From: Erysipelotrichaceae bacterium
Lineage (GTDB): Bacteria; Bacillota_I; Bacilli_A; Erysipelotrichales; Erysipelotrichaceae
Direction: 5' to 3'
Length of the DNA stretch: 8,545 nucleotides
Assembly: GCA_900754715.1 (NCBI GenBank)
Contig: CAAEDX010000077.1
Coordinates: forward strand, 1 to 8,545
Below are positions 1-5,992 of the stretch, piece after piece. The position numbers and the translations under genes are program-made. Position 1 is the stretch's first letter. The number at the start of each line of letters is the position of its first letter. Under the pieces are notes generated by a model. The model made no database searches. It saw only the letters and a program-made list of their open reading frames with translations, and was not told where the DNA came from.

Positions 1-39
1 GGTGCTCAGCGTCATCCATCATCATCGCTGAACATGCTC

Positions 40-70
40 ATCTGCCGTGAACACCAGGTTTGCGGCAGAT
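40..70 (+). terminator. Possible intrinsic terminator of a gene to the left
   Basis: A perfect 8-bp stem, ATCTGCCG (40-47) against CGGCAGAT (63-70), encloses a 15-nt loop and is followed by a modest T-rich run (TCTTTATTAT, 71-80). It could end an upstream + strand transcript. Stop codons for two of the three + frames lie just before or at the stem (TGA at 29-31 and 48-50), so a gene tail could occupy bases 1-30, but too little is visible to call one. The loop is long and the T tract is interrupted, so this is a tentative call. Confidence 0.35.
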
Positions 71-111
71 TCTTTATTATGCGCACATGTGTCTTTTTAT
101 CGTGAACAACT

Positions 112-139
112 TTTACGGATTGTAAATAATTGTTATACA
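112..139 (+). promoter_or_regulatory. Weak upstream promoter candidate
   Basis: TTTACG (112-117) and TATACA (134-139) are separated by 16 bp, and a TG at 131-132 gives an extended -10 (TGTTATACA). Each hexamer matches four of six consensus bases. The -10 lies within an imperfect inverted repeat whose arms are TTGTA (120-124) and TACAA (136-140), so it could be operator-controlled. If used, it would give a leader of roughly 110 nt before oppB. The region is AT-rich, where chance matches are common, so support is weak. Confidence 0.2.
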
Positions 140-197
140 AAAGGAAACAAATGTAAGAATTTGTGGGATTTTGATGTAAAAAGTTTGCACACAATTA

Positions 198-226
198 TTG
201 AAAACTTTCATTAAATGGTGTAGACT
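198..226 (+). promoter_or_regulatory. Candidate sigma-A-type promoter of the opp operon
   Basis: TTGAAA (198-203, five of six matches to TTGACA) is followed after exactly 17 bp by TAGACT (221-226, four of six matches to TATAAT, keeping the key first T, second A and last T). Transcription would begin near 233, leaving a leader of about 25 nt that holds the oppB ribosome binding site. The -10 is embedded in a 15-bp palindrome (218-232, arms GTGTA and TACAC), a natural place for a repressor to bind. It is the best-positioned promoter seen upstream of the operon, but it is inferred from sequence only. Confidence 0.45.
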
Positions 227-232
227 TTACAC
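218..232. repeat. Inverted repeat overlapping the promoter -10 (possible operator)
   Basis: The sequence GTGTAGACTTTACAC is a perfect inverted repeat with 5-bp arms and a 5-bp centre. It covers the proposed -10 hexamer at 221-226. Arms this short do occur by chance in AT-rich DNA. The position is what makes it worth marking. It does not match a regulator box that I can name with confidence. Confidence 0.25.
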
Positions 233-258
233 ATATTTAGAAAAGGAATTGGTGATGT

Positions 259-1176
259 ATGTTTAAGTATGTGCTGAAACGTGTCTTGATCGGTTTCGTC
301 ACGCTGTTCGTGCTTGGCAGTGCCACCTTCTTTTTGATGAAAGCGACGCCTGGCTCTCCGGTCAGCGGCGAACGTTTCCGTTCAAAAGAAGCGCAGGAAC
401 TTGCCATCATCCGTTACGGACTGGACAGACCGGTCTTCGAACAGTATACAATGTATCTGAATAATCTCGCTCACGGCGACCTCGGTGAAAGCTATGTCAA
501 GGAAGGCGTGTATGTAGACCGCACCATTGCCATGACATTCCCGGTCACGGCCCGTTTGGGCGGAATCGCCTTCATCTTTGCGATGACCGTGGGCATTACG
601 CTGGGTACTACGGCTGCGCTTTCCAAACGCAAGTGGGTCAATAATGTCTGTATGTTCGTCGCCACGATCGGTGTAAGCGTTCCCTCATTTCTTTTGGGAA
701 TGTTCCTGATCATCATCTTCGGCGTGCAGCTCAGGGTGCTTCCTTTTGTCGGCCTGAGCGGTCCGGCAAACTATGTGCTGCCGGTGCTGGCCGTGTCGCT
801 TTATCCGATTTCCATGATCGCGCGTTTGACCAGAAGCTCGATGCTGGAAGTCATGAAGCAAGATTATATCATCCTTGCGCGTTCAAAGGGAACGCCTTAT
901 AAGATGGTCGTCATCAAGCATGCGCTGAAGAATGCCATGCTTCCGGTCATCACTTATGCCGGTCCGGCCTTTGCGTTCATGCTGACGGGAAGCTTTGTCG
1001 TGGAGACGCTGTTTTCCATCCCGGGCATCGGACGTGAGTTTGTCTCTAACATCTCTAACCGAGACTATCAGATGATCATGGGTCTGACGCTGTTCCTTGG
1101 CGCGCTCATCATCATTTTCAATATCATCACGGACATTCTCTCCGCGGTGATCGATCCGCGCATCAAGCTGAAATAA
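259..1176 (+). CDS. oppB: Oligopeptide ABC transporter permease OppB
   Basis: One of the two membrane subunits of a peptide importer; it pairs with OppC to form the translocation path. The 305-residue product has the usual length and layout of the OppB/DppB family: a first membrane segment at about residues 9-28, the conserved hydrophilic stretch around residues 50-80 with YGLDRPV and GDLGESY, then membrane segments near 100-122, 133-155, 172-192, 230-252 and 273-295. The cytoplasmic EAA loop that docks the ATPases is at about 205-231 (LARSKGTPYKMV through HALKNAMLP). The C-terminus ends in the family-typical DPRIKLK. The ATG at 259 follows AAAGGA (242-247) and is the only sensible start; ATG 255 in another frame stops after three codons. 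oppC begins 15 nt after the stop, so the two are surely co-transcribed. Exact peptide preference cannot be read from this subunit. Confidence 0.95.
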   Translation: MFKYVLKRVLIGFVTLFVLGSATFFLMKATPGSPVSGERFRSKEAQELAIIRYGLDRPVFEQYTMYLNNLAHGDLGESYVKEGVYVDRTIAMTFPVTARLGGIAFIFAMTVGITLGTTAALSKRKWVNNVCMFVATIGVSVPSFLLGMFLIIIFGVQLRVLPFVGLSGPANYVLPVLAVSLYPISMIARLTRSSMLEVMKQDYIILARSKGTPYKMVVIKHALKNAMLPVITYAGPAFAFMLTGSFVVETLFSIPGIGREFVSNISNRDYQMIMGLTLFLGALIIIFNIITDILSAVIDPRIKLK

Positions 1177-1191
1177 GGAAGGAGGAATACG

Positions 1192-2175
1192 ATGTTCAAG
1201 AAAAAGAAAGAAACTGCGCTTGCGGCTGCAACAGTGGCAGAAACGGCAAGTGAAGCAGCGGTATTTGAACCGACTCCTGATCTGTTTGAGAAGCTGGACG
1301 AGTCCAGCAAGAATGCGGAAAAGATCTCTTACGAAAGCAAGACATATTTCAAAGATGCCTGGGGCCGATTTAAACAGAATAAGCTGGCCATGGTCGGCTT
1401 GGTCTTCCTGGCCATCATGATCCTGCTTTGTGTCCTTGTGCCGCTCTTTTCGAATTATACGTATGATGGTCAGGATCTGAACGCCATCAATCAATCCAGC
1501 TCGCTGGCCCATCCGCTGGGCACTGACTATCTGGGGCGTGATTTGCTTGTGCGTATCATGATGGGCGGACGAATTTCTTTGTCTGTCGGCTTTGCGGCAG
1601 CAGCGATCTCCCTGGTGATCGGCGTGACCTACGGCGGCATCGCCGGCTATTGCGGCGGTAAAGTGGATATGGTGATGATGCGTATCGTCGACGCCATGTA
1701 CTCGATCCCAGATATGCTGTATATCATCCTGATCACGGTCGTTTTGGAACCAAGCATGGGCTCCATTCTTCTCGGTATCTGCATTTCCAGCTGGATGGGC
1801 ATGGCGCGTCAGGTGCGCGCGCAGGTCATGACGCTGAAGGAGCAGGAATTCTCCTTAGCTGCCTTCGTGCTTGGCGCGAGCCGCAAGCGTATCTTGTTCA
1901 AGCACTTGGTCGTCAACAGCATGGGGCCGATCATCGTATCCGTTACCTTGCTTGTGCCCAGCGCCATCTTCAACGAAGCATTCCTGGGCTTTTTGGGCAT
2001 CGGTATCCCAGCGCCTACAGCCAGCTGGGGCACCCTGGCCAATGACGCCAAGCGCTTCTTCACGACGCAGCCGATGCAGGTCATCTGGCCGACGCTCGCT
2101 ATCTGTCTGACGATGCTGGCGCTGAACTTTATCGGCGATGGCTTAGGCGACGCGCTTGACCCGAAGAAGAAGTAG
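1192..2175 (+). CDS. oppC: Oligopeptide ABC transporter permease OppC
   Basis: Second membrane subunit of the importer. The 327-residue protein has the OppC/DppC signature HPLGTDYLGRDLLVRIMMG (residues 107-125), the EAA loop at about 225-248 (VLGASRKRILFKHLVVNSMGP), the LGFLGIGIPAP stretch at about 265-275, and the closing LNFIGDGLGDALDP (311-324). Membrane segments are evident near 67-87, 127-150, 165-185, 245-265 and 295-315. The first 60 or so residues are hydrophilic, beginning with four lysines followed by an Ala/Glu-rich stretch, which makes the N-terminal tail somewhat longer than I expect for the family; it should lie in the cytoplasm. The ATG at 1192 sits 6 nt after a strong AAGGAGG (1179-1185), which supports keeping this extension. 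The stop codon overlaps the oppD ribosome binding site, a sign of tight coupling. Confidence 0.95.
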   Translation: MFKKKKETALAAATVAETASEAAVFEPTPDLFEKLDESSKNAEKISYESKTYFKDAWGRFKQNKLAMVGLVFLAIMILLCVLVPLFSNYTYDGQDLNAINQSSSLAHPLGTDYLGRDLLVRIMMGGRISLSVGFAAAAISLVIGVTYGGIAGYCGGKVDMVMMRIVDAMYSIPDMLYIILITVVLEPSMGSILLGICISSWMGMARQVRAQVMTLKEQEFSLAAFVLGASRKRILFKHLVVNSMGPIIVSVTLLVPSAIFNEAFLGFLGIGIPAPTASWGTLANDAKRFFTTQPMQVIWPTLAICLTMLALNFIGDGLGDALDPKKK

Positions 2176-2179
2176 GAGG
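2174..2179 (+). promoter_or_regulatory. Ribosome binding site that decides the oppD start
   Basis: AGGAGG overlaps the last two bases of the oppC stop codon (TAG, 2173-2175). A GTG at 2181 opens the longest reading frame but lies only 1 nt downstream, too close for initiation. The ATG at 2190 is 10 nt away and the ATG at 2196 is 16 nt away. The ATG at 2190 is therefore the likely start, with 2196 less likely. Confidence 0.7.
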
Positions 2180-2189
2180 AGTGATTGAA

Positions 2190-3212
2190 ATGGCAATGTT
2201 GGAAGTAAATCACCTGACTACCGAATTTACGACCGAAAACGGCATCGTGCGGGCCGTACGTGATGTCAGCCTGCATGTGGAAAAAGGTGAAGTACTTGGA
2301 ATCGTCGGTGAGTCCGGCTCAGGGAAGAGCCAGACGATGTTCTCCGTCATGGGTCTGCTGGCCCAGAATGGAACGATCACCAGCGGTTCCATCAAGATTG
2401 ATGGAGAGGAGATCTCTCCGGCGATCATCAAAGACAGAAAAGAATATGAAAACAAGATGGACCGCATCCGCGGCAACGATATGGCGATGATCTTTCAGGA
2501 TCCGATGACTTTCCTGAATCCGGTGCTGCGCATTCAGACACAGCTGATCGAACCGATCATCAACCATAATCCGGGCATTTCCAAGAAAGAAGCGATCGAA
2601 CGTGCCATCGAGCTGATGCGCAAGGTCGGCATCCCTTCTCCGGAGACGCGGATCCGTCAGTATCCGTTCCAGTTTTCCGGCGGCATGCGTCAGCGTATCA
2701 TCATCGCGATCGCGCTGGCTTGTGACCCGAAGGTCATCATCGCCGATGAGCCGACGACCGCGCTGGACGTTACGATCCAGGCGCAGGTGCTGGAGCTCAT
2801 CAGCAACCTCAAGGATGAGATCGATTCCAGCATCATCATGATCACGCATGACCTTGGTGTCGTGGCGAGCATCTGCGACCGTATCGCGATCATGTATGGC
2901 GGAAAGATCGTCGAGCAAGGAACGACCGATGAGATCTTCTATGATCCCAAGCATCCATATACGAAAGGCCTGCTCAGCTGTATCTCCAATCCAGAAGAAC
3001 TGGAACGCAAGGAGCTGCATCCGATCCCGGGCTCTCCGCCGGATCTGCTGAACATCGAAGACAACTGCCCGTTTGCGGATCGTTGTGAAAATGCGATGAA
3101 AGTCTGCAAGATGGCCATGCCGGAAATGAAGCAGTTCAGTGATACGCACATCTGCAGCTGCTGGCTGAACCATCCGATGGCCCAGATGAAGGGAGGCAGC
3201 GGCAATGAGTGA
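2190..3212 (+). CDS. oppD: Oligopeptide ABC transporter ATP-binding protein OppD
   Basis: Cytoplasmic ATPase that, with OppF, drives peptide import. With the ATG at 2190 it is 340 residues, normal for OppD/DppD. All ABC motifs are intact: Walker A GESGSGKS (about 40-47), Q-loop FQDP (Gln103), signature FSGGMRQR (about 162-169), Walker B VIIADEP with Asp186/Glu187, and the switch His220 in THD. The C-terminal peptide-transporter domain (oligo_HPY type) starts at about 235 with HPYTKGLL and holds a cysteine set at 293, 299, 306 and 322/324 (NCPFADRC, VCK, ICSC). Such cysteines are known to ligate a [4Fe-4S] cluster in some Opp/Dpp ATPases, so a cluster is plausible here but not shown. The gene overlaps oppF by 8 nt (ATGAGTGA), indicating translational coupling. 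A start at GTG 2181 would add three residues but is badly spaced from the ribosome binding site. Confidence 0.94.
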   Translation: MAMLEVNHLTTEFTTENGIVRAVRDVSLHVEKGEVLGIVGESGSGKSQTMFSVMGLLAQNGTITSGSIKIDGEEISPAIIKDRKEYENKMDRIRGNDMAMIFQDPMTFLNPVLRIQTQLIEPIINHNPGISKKEAIERAIELMRKVGIPSPETRIRQYPFQFSGGMRQRIIIAIALACDPKVIIADEPTTALDVTIQAQVLELISNLKDEIDSSIIMITHDLGVVASICDRIAIMYGGKIVEQGTTDEIFYDPKHPYTKGLLSCISNPEELERKELHPIPGSPPDLLNIEDNCPFADRCENAMKVCKMAMPEMKQFSDTHICSCWLNHPMAQMKGGSGNE

Positions 3213-4197
3213 AGAAAACAAGATGGAACCGATCCTGAAAGTTGAAAACCTAAAAGTGCATTTTAATGCCGGAGGCGGTCTCTTTTCTAAAAAGAAAGTC
3301 GTCAAGGCAGTAGACGGCGTCAGCTTCGAGATCATGCCTGGTGAGACCTTCGGTCTTGTCGGTGAAAGCGGCTGCGGCAAAAGTACGACGGGAAGAGCTA
3401 TCGTAAAGATCTATAATCCGACAGAGGGAAAGATTTACTATAAGGGGGAAGATATCACCTCCATCAAAGGCGCGAAGCTCAAGGCGTTCCGCCGCAATGT
3501 GCAGATGATCTTCCAGGATCCATATGCGAGCCTGAATCCCCGCATGACGGTCGGTGAGATCATCCGTGAGCCGATGGATATCCACAATATCTTCAAGACC
3601 AAAGAGGAACGCGAGAACCGTGTGCGTGAGCTGCTGGAGATCGTCGGCCTGAAGCCTGACCATATCCGCCGTTATCCGCATGAGTTCTCTGGCGGCCAGC
3701 GTCAGCGTATCGGCATTGCCCGTACCTTGGCGCTCAATCCAAAATTTATCGTCTGTGATGAACCGATCTCCGCGCTGGATGTTTCCATCCAGGCGCAGGT
3801 CATCAATTTGCTGGAGCATATCCAGAAAGAGATGGGCATCTCTTATCTGTTCATCGCGCATGACCTGAGCATGGTCAAACATATCTCTGATCGTATCGGC
3901 GTCATGTATTTAGGTCACTTGGTAGAGGTGGGAGAAAGTGATGATGTATACCATCGCCCGCTTCATCCATATACACAGGCTCTGCTTTCGGCAGTCCCGA
4001 TCCCGGATCCGAAGACGGCCCGTGAAAAACAGAGGATCGTATTGGAGGGAGAATTACCAAGCCCGATCGATCCGCCGAGCGGCTGTGTGTTCCGCACACG
4101 CTGCCCGAACGCCACTGAAAGATGTGCGCAGGCCAAGCCGCCGACCGTAAAAGTCGGGGATCGTCTCGTCTCATGTTTCATGTACGACGAAAACTAG
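3205..4197 (+). CDS. oppF: Oligopeptide ABC transporter ATP-binding protein OppF
   Basis: Partner ATPase of OppD. The 330-residue protein has Walker A GESGCGKST (53-61), Q-loop FQDP (Gln104), signature FSGGQRQR (161-168), Walker B FIVCDEP with Asp185/Glu186, and switch His219 (IAHDLSMVKHISDR). Features that separate OppF from OppD are the insertion before Walker A (GGGLFSKKKVVKAVDGVSF, 23-41) and the FSGGQ rather than FSGGM signature. The C-terminal domain has HPYTQALLSAVPIPDP (254-269) and cysteines at 294, 300, 307 and 324, again a possible Fe-S site. The ATG at 3205 follows GGGAGG (3191-3196) with 8-nt spacing inside the end of oppD. An internal ATG at 3223 has no comparable ribosome binding site. 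Both ATPases keep their catalytic Glu, so both sites look competent for ATP hydrolysis. Confidence 0.95.
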   Translation: MSEENKMEPILKVENLKVHFNAGGGLFSKKKVVKAVDGVSFEIMPGETFGLVGESGCGKSTTGRAIVKIYNPTEGKIYYKGEDITSIKGAKLKAFRRNVQMIFQDPYASLNPRMTVGEIIREPMDIHNIFKTKEERENRVRELLEIVGLKPDHIRRYPHEFSGGQRQRIGIARTLALNPKFIVCDEPISALDVSIQAQVINLLEHIQKEMGISYLFIAHDLSMVKHISDRIGVMYLGHLVEVGESDDVYHRPLHPYTQALLSAVPIPDPKTAREKQRIVLEGELPSPIDPPSGCVFRTRCPNATERCAQAKPPTVKVGDRLVSCFMYDEN

Positions 4198-4222
4198 GAG
4201 AAACTAAGAAAGGAGAAAAGTT

Positions 4223-5899
4223 ATGAAAAAAATCTTAGCTTCCACAGCTGCGCTGGCAATGGTCGCAACGACACTTGCAGGCTGCGGCGGCAGTGGTGAG
4301 ATCACTGCTGAATCTGGCAAGACAAATCTGACGGTCGCAGTGGGAGGAGACTTTGCGCTGCCGGATCCGGCCATCGTGGATGATTCCATTACGGCAAACG
4401 TGCTGACACAGTGCTACGACGGCCTGTACAAGCTGGATAAGGACGGAAATGTCACGCCGAACCTGGCCACAGAACTTCCGACGATCAGCGATGATGGTCT
4501 GACTTACACGATCAAGATCAAAGACGGACTGACTTGGAGCGATGGTTCTCCGCTGACCGCAGAAGACTTCGTATGGTCCTGGAAGCGTGCCATGACGACA
4601 CAGGGCTATTACACAAACTTCATGTATAACTACATTGAAGGTACGACTTATTGGAGCGAGGAAAAGCAGACCAATATGCCGTATACGAACATGGATGACC
4701 TGGATGCCAACATGGGCGTTGAGGCCGTTGATGACACGACCATCCAGATCACGCTGAAGATGGCAGCGCCTTACTTCACTTCCATGCTGGCCAACACCGT
4801 ATTCTATCCGGTCAACCAGAATGAGGTCGGCGAAGATGTCAGCAGCTCCGAGTGGGCACAGAACGCTTCTGCAGAAGATCCGATCGTGACCAACGGCGCA
4901 TTTGAGATCACCGCAGTAAACATCAAGGATACCATTACGCTGTCTAAGAGCGAGAACTATGCGGATGCAGACAATGTACAGCTGCAGACGATCGATTTCA
5001 AGGTCATGAGCGACCTGGATTCTCAGACACAGGCATTCATCTCTGGCGAAGTTGATTTCGCTACCGCAGTCAATGTCACACAGGTCAATGGTGATGAGCA
5101 GCTGCAGAACCATGTATACAAGATCGATCCGTTCGTATGTAACTACTATGTGCTGGTCAATGCTGGTGAAGAAAATGACGGTTCCACTGATGGTCTTGCC
5201 GCACTGAAAGATCCGGAGATCCGTCAGGCAATCTCCATGGGTATCGGACGTACCGAAGCGCGCAACGCTTATGGCTACGGCGATGACTTCTCTTACAACC
5301 TGTATGCGATGATCCCGAGAGGTATCCCGGATGCAGAAGGAAATGACTTCCGTGATGAAGGCGGAGACATCGTTTCAGATAATGTAGAAGAAGCGAAGAA
5401 GATCATGGAGTCTAAAGGTTACAACGCAGACAACATGTTAACGATCGAGTACAAGTATAACAACCTGGCAACGCATAAAGCTGTCGCTGAGTCTATGCAG
5501 AACTCCCTGAAGCAGATCTATGTCAACCTGGAACTGGTTCCTGAAGAAAAAGAAGCATTCTTCAATGACCGTGACACAGGTAACTTTGAACTGGCTCGTC
5601 ATGCGATGACCGCTGACTACCTGGATCCGATGTGCTACCTGTCCATGAACGTGGGAAGCACGACGCTGGGCAACACGACCGATGACCCCGACTTCGAAAA
5701 GATGGTCAATGACGCGAACCTGCTGGATGGCCAGGAGCGTATGGACGCGATGCACGAAGCCGAGAAGTATCTGGTTGAACAGGGATATATCATCCCGCTG
5801 TTTGGCTACACTGAGCCGTATCTGAAGGTCATGAACCTGACTGGCATCACTTCTTCTCCGGAAGGTCACTACGATCTGACGCACGCTTACTTTGAATAA
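4223..5899 (+). CDS. oppA: Oligopeptide-binding lipoprotein OppA (solute-binding family 5)
   Basis: Extracellular receptor that captures peptides and delivers them to OppBC. The 558-residue precursor starts with a lipoprotein signal: MKK, a hydrophobic stretch, then the lipobox LAGC with the lipidated cysteine at 21. The family 5 binding domain follows, with YDGLYKLDKDGNVTPNLA (65-82), the hallmark DGSPLTAEDFVWSWKRAM (107-124), PYFTSMLANTVFYPV (183-197) and NGAFEI (224-229). ADYLDP (464-469) aligns with the segment whose Asp holds the peptide N-terminus in Salmonella OppA, so Asp465 probably plays that part; this fits a true peptide receptor rather than a nickel or heme binder. The ATG at 4223 lies 7 nt after AAAGGAG (4209-4215). 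Being last of the five transporter genes, with its own strong ribosome site and hairpins behind it, oppA is well placed for the higher dose such receptors usually need. Peptide length preference is not readable from sequence. Confidence 0.95.
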   Translation: MKKILASTAALAMVATTLAGCGGSGEITAESGKTNLTVAVGGDFALPDPAIVDDSITANVLTQCYDGLYKLDKDGNVTPNLATELPTISDDGLTYTIKIKDGLTWSDGSPLTAEDFVWSWKRAMTTQGYYTNFMYNYIEGTTYWSEEKQTNMPYTNMDDLDANMGVEAVDDTTIQITLKMAAPYFTSMLANTVFYPVNQNEVGEDVSSSEWAQNASAEDPIVTNGAFEITAVNIKDTITLSKSENYADADNVQLQTIDFKVMSDLDSQTQAFISGEVDFATAVNVTQVNGDEQLQNHVYKIDPFVCNYYVLVNAGEENDGSTDGLAALKDPEIRQAISMGIGRTEARNAYGYGDDFSYNLYAMIPRGIPDAEGNDFRDEGGDIVSDNVEEAKKIMESKGYNADNMLTIEYKYNNLATHKAVAESMQNSLKQIYVNLELVPEEKEAFFNDRDTGNFELARHAMTADYLDPMCYLSMNVGSTTLGNTTDDPDFEKMVNDANLLDGQERMDAMHEAEKYLVEQGYIIPLFGYTEPYLKVMNLTGITSSPEGHYDLTHAYFE

Positions 5900-5913
5900 T
5901 TCAATATGAGCTC

Positions 5914-5937
5914 TGTGCCTATCTGCGGATAGGCACA
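5914..5937 (+). terminator. Hairpin 1 behind oppA (mRNA 3' structure or attenuator half)
   Basis: A perfect 10-bp stem, TGTGCCTATC (5914-5923) against GATAGGCACA (5928-5937), closed by the tetraloop TGCG, begins 15 nt after the oppA stop. It is followed by TGAAATAAAG, not a T tract, so it is unlikely to be an intrinsic terminator on its own. It may protect the oppA end of the transcript or take part in switching with the next hairpin, with which it shares two bases. Confidence 0.6.
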
Positions 5938-5977
5938 TGAAATAAAGCACACAGGAAATTGTGTGCCTTATTTCATG
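5936..5977 (+). terminator. Hairpin 2, terminator-like, just before the peptidase gene
   Basis: A long stem pairs CATGAAATAA (5936-5945) with TTATTTCATG (5968-5977), then after one mismatch (A5946/C5967) GCACACA (5947-5953) with TGTGTGC (5960-5966), leaving a 6-nt loop. The inner GC-richer stem followed by CTTATTTCAT resembles a leaky intrinsic terminator, although the tail is not a pure T run and is itself part of the outer stem. It ends 3 nt before the AGGAGG of the next gene. Partial termination or RNA processing here would lower expression of the downstream genes relative to oppA. Confidence 0.55.
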
Positions 5978-5980
5978 TAT

Positions 5981-5986
5981 AGGAGG
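5981..5986 (+). promoter_or_regulatory. Ribosome binding site that decides the M24 peptidase start
   Basis: AGGAGG lies 6 nt before the ATG at 5993. The same reading frame is open back to a GTG at 5963, but that codon lies inside hairpin 2, has no Shine-Dalgarno site, and would add a ten-residue basic tail that includes the translated ribosome site itself. The ATG at 5993 is preferred. Confidence 0.9.
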
Positions 5987-5992
5987 AGACAT

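Noticed and set aside
1..31. C-terminal tail of an upstream gene ending at TGA 29-31
   Set aside because: Only nine codons would be visible and two other frames are also open there, so the frame cannot be decided.
84..91. Palindrome CACATGTG as an operator
   Set aside because: It is only 8 bp, lies well upstream of the best promoter, and is expected by chance at this length.
142..179. Start-stop minimal ORFs: ATGTAA at 151-156 behind AAAGGAAACAA, and ATGTAA at 174-179
   Set aside because: The first has a ribosome-site-like sequence before it and could in theory stall ribosomes, but such hexamers are common in AT-rich DNA and it may lie upstream of the transcription start.
12..194. 60-codon open frame on the minus strand in the upstream region
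   Set aside because: It has no ribosome binding site I can see, low-complexity composition typical of AT-rich non-coding DNA, and it crosses the promoter candidates and hairpin.
192..207. CodY-like box over the -35 region of the opp promoter
   Set aside because: About five mismatches to the 15-bp consensus in the best alignments, which is not distinguishable from background in AT-rich sequence.
883..1512. Minus-strand frame opposite the oppB/oppC junction
   Set aside because: It spans two well-supported permease genes and has no ribosome site or family resemblance; it is a codon-bias artefact.
2319..3380. Long 353-codon minus-strand frame opposite oppD/oppF
   Set aside because: It is a shadow of the real genes: the + strand proteins carry complete ABC motifs, and the minus translation is rich in Asp, Arg and His without any recognisable domain.
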